Assembly (NCBI RefSeq): GCF_943181405.1
Contig: NZ_CALPBY010000002.1
Location: 620,001-684,000 of the forward strand
Direction: 5' to 3'
Source: Cellulosimicrobium sp. Marseille-Q4280
GTDB taxonomy: Bacteria; Actinomycetota; Actinomycetes; Actinomycetales; Cellulomonadaceae
Length of the DNA: 64,000 nt
Shown piece by piece: positions 50,033-58,902 of this stretch (the first letter of the stretch is position 1; each line of letters opens with the position of its first letter). The notes under the pieces were generated by a model. The model was not told the DNA's origin, ran no database searches, and was given only the letters and a program-made list of their open reading frames with translations. A program made the position numbers and the translations under genes.

Positions 50033-53000
50033 TCACCGCGCGCCCACCGGCCCGCTCCTCGGTCGAACGGGCGCGGGCAGCTCGCTCGTCCACGGGACGA
50101 TCGGGTTGCCGTGCCAGAGCGACCCCGGCGGCACGAGCTCGCCGCGCATCACGAGGGAGGCGGGACCGACGCGGGCGCCGTCCGCGACGACGGCGGCGGG
50201 CAGGATCACCCCGTGCGGGCCGATCGAGGCGCCCGGCGCCACGCGCACCGTGTCGAGGCTCATCACGCGGTCGTGGAACAGGTGGGTCTGCAGGACGCAC
50301 CCCCGGCCGACGGTCGCGCCGTCGTCCAGGTGCACCAGGTCGGCCTCGGGGAGCCAGTACGTCTCGCACCACACGCCGCGGCCGACGCGCGCGCCGAGCG
50401 TGCGCAGCCAGGCGGTGAGCAGCGGGGTGCCGTACACGTGCACGGCGAACCACGGCGCGGCGACCACCTCGACGAACGTGTCCTGGAGCTCGTTGCGCCA
50501 GACGAACGTGCTCCACAGGGGATGGTCACCCGCGCGGAACCGGCCCACCAGCACCCACTTGGCCGCCGTCGTCAGGAGCGCTCCCGTCGCCCCCGCGGCG
50601 AGCAGGACCACCCCGGACACGAGCGCGGCCGTGCCCAGACCCCGGGTGTCGACGACGGTCAGGAGCACGACGACCACCGCGACGGCCAGGTACGCCGAGC
50701 ACACGACGGCCGCCCAGCGCAGCACCTCGAACGCGCCCCGCGCGACGAGCAGCCGGGCCGGCGGCGAGAACGTCCGGGACTCGTCGGTCTCGCCCTGCGC
50801 GACGCGACGCAGCCGGGTCGGCGGGCTGCCGAGCCACGACGACCCGGCCTTCGCCTTCGCCGGTGCGGCGGAGAGCACGGCGACGAGGCCGTTCTTCGGC
50901 ACGGAGCGACCCGGCGCGGTGATCCCCGAGTTGCCGAGGAACGCGCGCTTGCCGACGCGCGCCCGGGCGACCCGGACCCAGCCGCCGCCGAGCTCGTAGG
51001 GAGCCACCATCGTGTCGTCGGCGAGGAACGCGCCCCGCGCGACCTCCATCATCGACGGGAGGCCGACCACGGTCGAGGCCTCGACGTCGCGCCCCACGCG
51101 CGCGCCGAGCAGGCGCAGCCACCCGGGCGTGAAGACGCTCGAGTACAGCGGGAACAGCGCGGTGCGCGCCGAGTCCATGAGCCGCTGCGTGACCCACGCC
51201 TGCCAGCCCTGCCGGCTGTGCGCGGCGTGGTAGCCCTCGCCGAGGCCGACGGCGAGGAGCCGGACGCTGGCGAGCACGAGCGCGGCGTACGTCGCCGCTG
51301 CCGCGAGCGCCGCGGCGGGGACCCACGCCGCGAGCGGTCCGAGCAGCGCCCCGACGTCCCGCGGGACGCCGGTCAGCGGCACGCCCGCGAGCAGCACGAG
51401 GAGCCCCGACGCGACGGCGAGCACCGGGAGCAGGCTCAGTGCGAGCCCGCTCAGCCCGTACGCGACCTCCCACCGGCGTCGCCGCGGGGGCCGCTCGTCG
51501 GGCCAGGGGTGCTTCACCTCGGTGCGGACCCGCACGGCGGGCGACCCCGCCCAGTACTCGCTCGCGCCCACGCGTCCCGCGACGCACGACCCCGCGGCCA
51601 CGTCCGCGCCCTTGCCGACCCGTGCACCGGGGAGGAGGGTCGAGCGGGCGCCGATCGTCGCGCCGGCTCCGACCCGCACCCTGCCGAGGTGGAGCGTGTC
51701 GCCGTCGAGCCAGTGCCCGGACAGGTCGACCTCGGGCTCGACCGCGCTCCCCTTGCCCAGGACGAGCATCCCGGTCACGGGGGGCAGCGCGTGCAGCTCG
51801 GCGTCGCGACCCACCTTCGCGCCGAGCAGGCGCGCGTACAGGCCGACGAGCGGCGCACCGGCCACCGTCACGCCACCGCTCGCACCGACCAGGCCCTCCG
51901 CCGCCCAGAGCCGCAGGTGGACGTTCCCGCCACGGGGATAGCTCCCCGGCCGCACGCCGCGCAGGAGCAGGCGCGCGCCGACGGCCGCGACGAGCAGGCG
52001 GCCCGGCGGGCTCACCAGCAGGAGCCAGCCGGCGACCACCCACCACCACGAGACCGGGCGGACGAACGGGAGCGACGTCGTGGCGGCGAGCACGTTGCCG
52101 AGGGCAGCCACCCAGACCAACCAGCGCAGCCCGGCGATCGTGCGCAGCGCGAGCACGACGAGCAGCTGCACCGCCTGCGTCCGCCACCCCACCGGGGCGG
52201 CCGGGCTCGTCGGCCGGGCCGTGGGCCCGCCACCCGGTGCGGTGCCGTCCGTGGCCGTGGCACGGGCCCCGGCGCCGCGCTCGACGAACGCGGCGAGCTC
52301 CCCCACCGACGGGTTGTCGTAGAGGTCGGCCACCGTGGTGCTCGGCAGGCGTTCGCGCAGCGCCGAGACCACTTGGGCCGCCGTGAGGCTCCCGCCGCCC
52401 AGCTCGAAGAAGTCGTCGTCCGCGACCTGCGGCGCGGCGCCGAGCACCGTCCGCCAGATGCCCGCGACCCATTCCTCGCCGGGGGTGAGCGGCTGGGCGT
52501 CGTCCGGCACGCGGGACTCCGCGGCGAGCCGCGCGCCCTCCGGCAGCGGCCACGGGAGCGCGTCGCGGTCGACCTTGCCCGACGTCCGGGTGGGGATCTC
52601 GTCGACGACCGCGAGGAGGGGGACGAGCGCGGCGGGGAGCGTGTGGCGCAGCGCCTCGACGCACGCCCGCGCGTCGAGCTCCTCTCCTCGACCCGGGTCC
52701 GGCACCAGGTACCCGACGAGCACCTGGTTCCCCGCCTCCGAGCGGCGGACGGCGCTCGCGGCGGCGCTCACGCCGTCGAGCCCGAGCAGCGCGGAGTCGA
52801 TCTCGCCGAGCTCGATCCGCCGGCCGCCGACCTTCACCTGGTCGTCGGCGCGCCCGACGAAGAGCAGCCCTGCGTCGTCGCGCACGACGAGGTCGCCCGA
52901 CCGGTAGGCGCGGTCCCACCCGAGGCCGGGGTGCGGGGCGTACTTCTCGGCGTCCTTGGCCGGGTCGAGGTAGCGCGCGAGCCCGACGCCGCCGATCACC

Positions 53001-54028
53001 AGCTCGCCCGTCGCACCGGGCGCGACCGGCGCGCCGTCGGGGCCGACGACCGCGAGGTCCCAGCCGTCGAGCGGCAGCCCGATGCGCACGGGACCGGGGC
53101 CCCCGAGCAGCGCGGCGCACGCCACGACGGTGGCCTCGGTCGGCCCGTAGGTGTTCCACACCTCGCGGCCCGGCACAGCGAGCCGGTCGACGAGATCGGG
53201 CGGGCACGCCTCGCCGCCGAAGATCAGCAGGCGCACGGAGCTCAGCGTCTCCGGCGGCAGGAGGCCCGCGAGCGTCGGGACGGTCGAGACGACGGTGATC
53301 CCCTGCTCCGCGACCCACGGACCGAGGTCGGCGCCCGTCCGCACGAGCGACCGGGGGGCGGGGACGAGGCACGCGCCGTGACGCCACGCGAGCCACATCT
53401 CCTCGCACGAGGCGTCGAACGCGACGGACAGCCCGGCCAGGACCCTGTCCCTCGGCCCGAGCGGGGCGTCCTGCAGGAAGAGCCGCGCCTCGGCGTCGAC
53501 GAACGCCGCCGCGCTGCGGTGCGTCACGGCCACGCCCTTGGGCGTGCCCGTCGACCCCGACGTGAAGATGATCCAGGCGTCGTCCTCCGGACCGGGACGC
53601 TCCCCCGTGCGCGGGCTGGGTCCGACGTCCGGCGGAACGGCGAGATGCCCGTCGTCACCCACGACCGCACGGACCCGCGCCTCGGTGAAGACGAGCTCCG
53701 CCCGCTCCTCCGGGTCGTCCTTGTCGACGGGGACGTAGGCCGCTCCGGCGGTGAGGATCGCGAGGATCGAGAGGTACAGGTCGGCGCGTCCGGACGTCGC
53801 CCGGACGCCGACCCGGTCCCCCGGCCCGACCCCCTGCTCGACGAGCCGGGCCGCCCGCGCACCGACCTCGGTGAGGAGCTGCGCGTAGGTCAGCGGCCGG
53901 CCGTCGTCGATCGCCGGGGCCTCCGGGTGGGCGGCCGCCGTCGAGGCGAGGACGTCGAGGAGCGTCCTCGGAGCGGGCGCGCGGTCGGCCGCGAGGAGAG
54001 GGTCGGGCGAGGTGGTGACGGGCTGCAC
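50033..54028 (-). CDS. Single-module NRPS-like membrane synthetase, epsilon-poly-L-lysine synthetase (Pls) family
   Basis: 1331 residues, close to the ~1320 of Streptomyces Pls. Order: adenylation domain (~25-500; IIFTSGSTGTPKG at 153-165, NTYGPTE at 292-298, TSGK at 482-485), thiolation domain with Ser547 in LGGGSLTAA, then six hydrophobic segments (two each near 618-690, 855-930 and 1100-1165) separating three tandem left-handed-helix/condensation-like domains (~700-850, 960-1095, 1170-1320). There is no canonical condensation or thioesterase domain. The A-domain pocket is D205 A206 E209 S248 I269 G271 T293 V301 V302 K485, pointing to lysine. GTG at 54028 with GGAG 4 bases upstream; the long open frame beyond it is non-coding. 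Confidence 0.85.
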   Translation of the reverse strand: MQPVTTSPDPLLAADRAPAPRTLLDVLASTAAAHPEAPAIDDGRPLTYAQLLTEVGARAARLVEQGVGPGDRVGVRATSGRADLYLSILAILTAGAAYVPVDKDDPEERAELVFTEARVRAVVGDDGHLAVPPDVGPSPRTGERPGPEDDAWIIFTSGSTGTPKGVAVTHRSAAAFVDAEARLFLQDAPLGPRDRVLAGLSVAFDASCEEMWLAWRHGACLVPAPRSLVRTGADLGPWVAEQGITVVSTVPTLAGLLPPETLSSVRLLIFGGEACPPDLVDRLAVPGREVWNTYGPTEATVVACAALLGGPGPVRIGLPLDGWDLAVVGPDGAPVAPGATGELVIGGVGLARYLDPAKDAEKYAPHPGLGWDRAYRSGDLVVRDDAGLLFVGRADDQVKVGGRRIELGEIDSALLGLDGVSAAASAVRRSEAGNQVLVGYLVPDPGRGEELDARACVEALRHTLPAALVPLLAVVDEIPTRTSGKVDRDALPWPLPEGARLAAESRVPDDAQPLTPGEEWVAGIWRTVLGAAPQVADDDFFELGGGSLTAAQVVSALRERLPSTTVADLYDNPSVGELAAFVERGAGARATATDGTAPGGGPTARPTSPAAPVGWRTQAVQLLVVLALRTIAGLRWLVWVAALGNVLAATTSLPFVRPVSWWWVVAGWLLLVSPPGRLLVAAVGARLLLRGVRPGSYPRGGNVHLRLWAAEGLVGASGGVTVAGAPLVGLYARLLGAKVGRDAELHALPPVTGMLVLGKGSAVEPEVDLSGHWLDGDTLHLGRVRVGAGATIGARSTLLPGARVGKGADVAAGSCVAGRVGASEYWAGSPAVRVRTEVKHPWPDERPPRRRRWEVAYGLSGLALSLLPVLAVASGLLVLLAGVPLTGVPRDVGALLGPLAAWVPAAALAAAATYAALVLASVRLLAVGLGEGYHAAHSRQGWQAWVTQRLMDSARTALFPLYSSVFTPGWLRLLGARVGRDVEASTVVGLPSMMEVARGAFLADDTMVAPYELGGGWVRVARARVGKRAFLGNSGITAPGRSVPKNGLVAVLSAAPAKAKAGSSWLGSPPTRLRRVAQGETDESRTFSPPARLLVARGAFEVLRWAAVVCSAYLAVAVVVVLLTVVDTRGLGTAALVSGVVLLAAGATGALLTTAAKWVLVGRFRAGDHPLWSTFVWRNELQDTFVEVVAAPWFAVHVYGTPLLTAWLRTLGARVGRGVWCETYWLPEADLVHLDDGATVGRGCVLQTHLFHDRVMSLDTVRVAPGASIGPHGVILPAAVVADGARVGPASLVMRGELVPPGSLWHGNPIVPWTSELPAPVRPRSGPVGAR

Positions 54029-54286
54029 ACTGCTCCAGGGCTGGTGGATGGTCCTGGGCGAAGGGTAGACGGGCCAGGTGCACGGCGGGCGAACGGACGG
54101 TGTCGGTGGACGGTGCCCCGGCGGTGCTCGGAGCTGTGCGCGGCGGCTGCGACGGCGCGTCGGCGGCCGCCGGGCCCGCGTCACCTGACGGAAACTCCCC
54201 GGACACACCGCGGTCGTACCGTCGCAGCACGACGCACGCACGGGACGCGGCGCCGCACGTGGCCGGTGACCGCGGAGGGGGGGTCC
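54029..54286. promoter_or_regulatory. Divergent region between the synthetase and GH92 genes
   Basis: 258 bp with no supported gene. Minus strand: -10 TACCCT (54069-54064), about 36 bases before the synthetase start. Plus strand: TACCGT (54217-54222), about 65 bases before GH92. No clear -35 or operator seen. Confidence 0.4.
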
Positions 54287-56542
54287 ATGACCGACAGCCT
54301 GCTCGACCTCGTCGACCCCTTCGTCGGCACGGAGGCCACCGCCCTGCCTCCTGCGACGGGTCTCGCGGCGACCTGGTGGGCGCCGAAGCCTCAGGTCGGG
54401 AACACCCACCCGGGCGCGTGCCATCCGCTCGGCATGGTGTCCGCGTGCGCGTACTCGGGCGCGTACCCCACCGGCTACGGGCGCTACGACATCAGCACGG
54501 AGGGGCTGCCGACGTCGCTCGCCGACGACCAGCTCGCGTCGGGCGTCACGCACTTCCAGCAGTCCGGCACCGGGGCGATCCGCAAGTACTACAACTACCT
54601 CCGGGTGACGCCGATGCTCGAGCCCCTCGACGCGCTGGGGCGCACGTGGGCGCTGCACGACGAGGTCGCCTCGCCCGGCTACTACGCGGCGACGCTCGCG
54701 AGCGGCGTGCGCTGCGAGGTGACGGTGGGGCCCAAGAGCGCCGTGCACCGCTTCACGTTCCCCGAGCACCCTGACGCCCGGATCGTCGTCGACCTCTCGC
54801 TCGGTGGCCTGGCCATCCCGTACGGCGCGACCGTCCCGCTGCGCGCCCACCTCGGGACCCTCGGACCGGGGTCCGCCTACGGCGAGATCGTCGTCGAGGG
54901 CGCACCGCTGGCCGCTCACCTCGAGTGCGACGCCCCGCGCTGGCGCCAGATGCTCTGGTACGACCGGCGCCTCATGCCGGGCAGCACGCGCCTGGAGTTC
55001 GGCGACATCCGGCCGACGACCCTGCGCCCGTTCGGTCTCATGTGGGCGGGACCGACGAGCGCGGGCCAGGTCGTCGAGCTGCGCGTCGGGTTCTCCCTGC
55101 GCGGCCCCGAGCGGGCCCGCGACAACCTCGTCACGGACTGCGGACCGGGACCGGCGTCGTTCGCGGAGCGACGCACGGTCACGACGGCCACATGGCGCGA
55201 GCACCTCGGTCGCGTCGAGGTCGACGGCGCGGACGACGAGCGCCGATCGGTCTTCGCGACGGCGCTCTACCACTCGCTCCTCAAACCCTGCCTCGCCCCC
55301 GACGAGAGCCCGTTCTGGCCGACCGACGGGCCGTTCGCGTACGACGTCTCGACGATGTGGGACATCTACCGCACGCAGCTCCCCCTGCTCACGACGTTCT
55401 TCCCGGAGCGCGCCGTCGAGCTCGCGACGGCGCTGCTGCACATCTGCGAGGAGGAGGGCAACTTCCCCATCGGCTACCGGATGGCGCGCGGCGCGGACCG
55501 GTTCTCGCGGCAGGCCAGCGCTCTCGTCCAGACGTTCCTCGCCGACCTGTGCGCGCTCGAGGTCCCGGGGATGGACTGGGACTGGGCCCTGGTCCACATG
55601 CACAACGACCTGCGCCGCACGTACGGGGAGGACTACCTCCTGCACGGCGTCGCGCACCCGATCAGCCACACGCTCGACCTCGCGTTCGGGTACTGGTGCA
55701 CCGAGCGGGTCGCGCGTCGCGTCGGCGACGTCGCGCTCGCCGACGAGCTCGCCCGGCTCGCCACCGGGTGGGCCAACGCGTTCGACCCGTCCACCGGGCT
55801 GCTGCACGACTCGACCTTCTACGAGGGCGGGCGCTGGAACTACTCGTTCCGCCTCGTGCACGACATGGCGGCACGGATCGCGCTCGCGGGAGGTGACGAC
55901 GCGTTCGTCGCGCTGCTCGACCGGTTCTTCGGGTACGGCGCAGAGCCGGTCGTCCAGCCGGGCGAGCGGCCCGGCGTCGCGGAGATGGCCGCGGGGTACG
56001 CGCTCGACCGGTTCGAGGGGCTGAACAACGAGCCCGACATGGAGGCCCCGTGGGCCTACCACTACGCGGGCCGGCCCGACCGCACGGCCGAGGTCGTGCA
56101 CGCGGCCGTGCACCAGCGGTTCGGCCCCGGTCCCGGTGGGCTGCCCGGCAACGACGACTCCGGCGGGCTGAGCTCCTGGTACGTGTGGGCGTCGCTCGGG
56201 CTGTTCCCCGTCGCCGGGCAGGCGCTCTTCCTCGTCAGCGCCCCGGCCTTCTCCGAGTCCCGTCTGAAGGTCCCCGGCGGGGTCCTCACGATCGAGACCA
56301 CCGGGTTCGCGCCGCCGGGCCGGTCGACGCCGCCGCAGTACGTCCGCGCCGCCTGGCTCGACGGGCGCCCGCTCACCCGGACCTGGGTCCCCGCGAGCAT
56401 CGTCCGTGGCGGCGGGCGACTCCTCCTCGAGCTCGGGTCGGAGCCGGCCGCGTGGGGCACCGCCCTCGCCGACAGGCCTCCGTCCTTCCCACCACCCCGG
56501 TACCTCACCACACCCACCCCACCCTCCCGGGAGACGCCATGA
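54287..56542 (+). CDS. GH92 family alpha-mannosidase, no signal peptide
   Basis: 751 residues over both GH92 domains. N-terminal LLDLVDPFVGTEA and GNTHPGACHPLGMV, the core NNEPDMEAPWAYHYAGRPD near residue 581 and GLPGNDDSGGLSSWYVWASL near 621 are the calcium and catalytic blocks of exo-alpha-1,2-mannosidases. The protein starts directly with the catalytic fold, so it should be cytosolic, unlike most GH92 enzymes, which are exported. The ATG has GGAGGGGG 5 bases upstream. Its stop overlaps the ATG of the next gene (ATGA), linking it to a glycosyltransferase. Confidence 0.92.
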   Translation: MTDSLLDLVDPFVGTEATALPPATGLAATWWAPKPQVGNTHPGACHPLGMVSACAYSGAYPTGYGRYDISTEGLPTSLADDQLASGVTHFQQSGTGAIRKYYNYLRVTPMLEPLDALGRTWALHDEVASPGYYAATLASGVRCEVTVGPKSAVHRFTFPEHPDARIVVDLSLGGLAIPYGATVPLRAHLGTLGPGSAYGEIVVEGAPLAAHLECDAPRWRQMLWYDRRLMPGSTRLEFGDIRPTTLRPFGLMWAGPTSAGQVVELRVGFSLRGPERARDNLVTDCGPGPASFAERRTVTTATWREHLGRVEVDGADDERRSVFATALYHSLLKPCLAPDESPFWPTDGPFAYDVSTMWDIYRTQLPLLTTFFPERAVELATALLHICEEEGNFPIGYRMARGADRFSRQASALVQTFLADLCALEVPGMDWDWALVHMHNDLRRTYGEDYLLHGVAHPISHTLDLAFGYWCTERVARRVGDVALADELARLATGWANAFDPSTGLLHDSTFYEGGRWNYSFRLVHDMAARIALAGGDDAFVALLDRFFGYGAEPVVQPGERPGVAEMAAGYALDRFEGLNNEPDMEAPWAYHYAGRPDRTAEVVHAAVHQRFGPGPGGLPGNDDSGGLSSWYVWASLGLFPVAGQALFLVSAPAFSESRLKVPGGVLTIETTGFAPPGRSTPPQYVRAAWLDGRPLTRTWVPASIVRGGGRLLLELGSEPAAWGTALADRPPSFPPPRYLTTPTPPSRETP

Positions 56543-57864
56543 ACCGCACCGACGCCACCCGCGACCGCCGACTCGTGATCGTCGTCCGCGCCGACCCCGT
56601 GATCTGCGGCCACTCCGGAGAGGCGCGCAACCTCGCGGAGGCCGCGCTCCACCGAGGGTTCACCGACGTCCGGATCGTCACGTGGCCGGTCGACCGGCTG
56701 CGCGAGGCCGGGCTGCCGCTCAAGCCGCTCGACACCGTCCTGCCCTACAGCCCGGGCATCACCGTCGAGCGGCCGGAGCCCGTCGGCGACTACAAGGTCC
56801 CCGACGGCCGGTACCTCGCCGGGCTCACGGGTCGGCTCGTCGAGCTCTTCACCGACGGCGTCCCGACGGTCTGCCTCTCGCTCTACCTCAGCCCGCACAC
56901 GACCGCGGTCTCCGACGCGGTGCGGGTCGCGCGCAGCACCGGTCTGCCGGTCGACGTCGCGACCGTCGCCGAGGCCGTCGGCTCGGACGTGACGAACGTC
57001 GTGCGCTCGTGCGTCGAGGCCGGGCGGTTCGGCGCCGCCGCGCACGTGCTCGCCGACTACCTGTCCAGCGACCTGTGCGTCGCGGTGTCCCGCTACACGC
57101 GCGACCTCATCGTCGAGTGCGCCCAGGAGATCGACGACCGGCACGGCACCTTCTTCGCCCCGCAGTGCCGCGAGCGCGTGCGGGTCTCGTACCCAGCGAT
57201 CGACACGAGCGCGTACACGGACCTCGACCCCGAGGAGACCGCCGCCGTCCTCGCGCGACGAGGGCTCCACGCGGACGGCTACGTGCTGTTCCTCTCGCGG
57301 CTCGCCGCCGCGAAGGGCGTCGACGACCTGATCGAGGGGTTCGCGCGCTCCGGTGCGGCCACGACGCACCGGCTCGTCGTCGCGGGCCGCGGCCCGCAGG
57401 AGGCGGAGCTGCGCGCGCAGGCCGCCGCGAGCGCGGTCGCCGACCGCATCACGTTCCTGGACGACGTCGACGACGCGGAGAAGCCGCACCTCATGGCGGC
57501 GAGCGCCGCGTTCGTGCTCCCGAGCAAGCCGCGACCCGAGTTCGTCGAGACGTTCGGCATCGCCCTCACCGAGTCGATGCTCGCGGGCGGCGGGCCTGTC
57601 GTGACGACCGACACCGGAGGCATCGGCGAGGCCGTCGGTGACCACGCGACGATCGTCCCGGTCGCCGACCCGGCGGCGATCGCCCGCGCCCTCGACGAGA
57701 TCCTGGCGGCCGACCCGGCGGCGCGTGCGCGCGCGCGAGAGGCCGCGCGCGCCCACGCCCTGCAGTTCGACCGTGCCACCGTGCTCGACGGCATGCTGCG
57801 AGCGCTCGCGCTCAGCCCCGACGCTCCGGCATGGCTCACACCGTGGGAGCCGGCCGCCGTGTGA
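56539..57864 (+). CDS. GT4 family glycosyltransferase
   Basis: 441 residues, GT-B fold. N-domain ADPVICGHSGEARNLAEAAL, C-domain LFLSRLAAAKGVDDLIEGF and VAGRGPQEAEL, and the EX7E donor site ETFGIALTE near residue 335 followed by GGPVVTTDTGGIGEAVG. Donor and acceptor cannot be told. No membrane segment. Coupled to GH92 by ATGA, suggesting synthesis and turnover of one cytosolic or membrane-surface glycoconjugate. Its last 29 bases overlap the end of the converging nucleotidyltransferase gene. Confidence 0.9.
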   Translation: MNRTDATRDRRLVIVVRADPVICGHSGEARNLAEAALHRGFTDVRIVTWPVDRLREAGLPLKPLDTVLPYSPGITVERPEPVGDYKVPDGRYLAGLTGRLVELFTDGVPTVCLSLYLSPHTTAVSDAVRVARSTGLPVDVATVAEAVGSDVTNVVRSCVEAGRFGAAAHVLADYLSSDLCVAVSRYTRDLIVECAQEIDDRHGTFFAPQCRERVRVSYPAIDTSAYTDLDPEETAAVLARRGLHADGYVLFLSRLAAAKGVDDLIEGFARSGAATTHRLVVAGRGPQEAELRAQAAASAVADRITFLDDVDDAEKPHLMAASAAFVLPSKPRPEFVETFGIALTESMLAGGGPVVTTDTGGIGEAVGDHATIVPVADPAAIARALDEILAADPAARARAREAARAHALQFDRATVLDGMLRALALSPDAPAWLTPWEPAAV

Positions 57865-58735
57865 CGTCCGGGGCGTACCGGTCCACGAGACCGCGGAACG
57901 CCTCGGCGGCCGTCTCGCGCGCCGCCGCACGCTTCCCCGCGACACCGTCGGCCGCCACGCCGTTCCTCGCCGTCCCGACGGCCGTCCGCGCACGGTCCAG
58001 CTCGTCCTCGACGAACCTCGCGAGAACGCCCGGGACCGTGCCCGTGCCGGCCTCGCGCGTGACCGCCTTGCGCGCCACGAGGTCCGCCGCCGCGCGCACG
58101 ACGACGCCCGGCGCGGCGGACTCCTCGAGAAGCCGCAGCAGGTCGATCGGCGGCGCCACCGCGCCGTCGTGCACGCGCAGCCAGCGCAGGGCCGCGGCGG
58201 GACGCAGGACGTAGAAGAACGTCTTGAGGCGCGGCCCGGCGGCGCCGGCACCGGCGACCAGAGCGCCGTCGTCGCCCGCCCCGTGCCGTCGCCCCTGGGC
58301 GAGCGCGACGTGCAGATAGTGCCGACGCATGTCGTCACGGTTCACGACCTGCTCCGCGAGCCGCAGCATCTCGGCCCGGAACCCGTCGTCCCCGCGATAG
58401 ACGATCCGCGACCGCAACCACTCCGTCACGGTCGCGTTCCCGCGCACCATCAGGCGCACGGCCTTGAGCAGGTCCCAGCCGTTGACGTCGAGCACGGCGT
58501 CGAGCGGCGTCTCGACGACGTCGCGCGCCGGCCAGGGGTCGAGGTAGTCCGCGCGCGACCGCACGTACAGGAAGCGGCAGTCGTAGTCGGAGTCCGGCGA
58601 CGGGAAACCCCAGGCCTGGCTCCCGCTCTCCACGGCGAGCGGGATCGCGACCCGCTCGTCCCGCACCACGGCGTCGAGCCGCGCGTCGACCCGACGCACG
58701 ACCTCGGGGTCCAGGGAGTCGGGCACGGCGCGCAT
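57836..58735 (-). CDS. YcgL/COG3541-type nucleotidyltransferase
   Basis: 299 residues with the polymerase-beta-like signature GSQAWGFPSPDSDYDCRF (GSx9DSDYD) at about 38-55, VMVRGNATVTEWL-type helix and YYLHVA-like HYLHVALAQ. Predicted cytosolic nucleotidyltransferase of unknown target. Only 6 bases separate TACCAT from the ATG, a leaderless-type start. The 3' end overlaps the glycosyltransferase by 29 nt in antisense. Confidence 0.85.
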   Translation of the reverse strand: MRAVPDSLDPEVVRRVDARLDAVVRDERVAIPLAVESGSQAWGFPSPDSDYDCRFLYVRSRADYLDPWPARDVVETPLDAVLDVNGWDLLKAVRLMVRGNATVTEWLRSRIVYRGDDGFRAEMLRLAEQVVNRDDMRRHYLHVALAQGRRHGAGDDGALVAGAGAAGPRLKTFFYVLRPAAALRWLRVHDGAVAPPIDLLRLLEESAAPGVVVRAAADLVARKAVTREAGTGTVPGVLARFVEDELDRARTAVGTARNGVAADGVAGKRAAARETAAEAFRGLVDRYAPDVTRRPAPTV

Positions 58736-58741
58736 CCCGAG

Positions 58742-58747
58742 ATGGTA
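58742..58747 (-). promoter_or_regulatory. -10 of the nucleotidyltransferase gene
   Basis: TACCAT, six bases before the start codon, identical to the uvrA -10 in sequence and spacing. Confidence 0.5.
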
Positions 58748-58827
58748 GGGGCGTCGCCGGGTCGCTGTCGCTCCGTTTCCGTCCAGCTCGACCGCTCACG
58801 CCGCCACCTCGAGAGTGCGGTACGACG

Positions 58828-58869
58828 ACGCCCGGGTGGGTGCGCCGTGCGGCGCGCCCACCCGGGCGT
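58828..58869 (-). terminator. Terminator of pyk
   Basis: A 19-bp stem (one G-T pair) with a 4-base loop lies 33 bases after the pyk stop, the longest terminator in the window. Confidence 0.85.
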
Positions 58870-58902
58870 CAGGTCGTGCGCACCCTCACGGGTGCGACGG
58901 CG

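Noticed and set aside
50111-54286. Apparent upstream extension of GH92 by about 1390 codons
   Set aside because: Antisense to the synthetase and composed of low-complexity Arg/Gly/Ala; GH92 homology begins at the ATG 54287 with GGAGG before it.
54029-56113. Apparent 695-codon N-terminal extension of the synthetase
   Set aside because: It is antisense to the GH92 gene, has no domain, and a GTG with a good ribosome site at 54028 starts the A domain.
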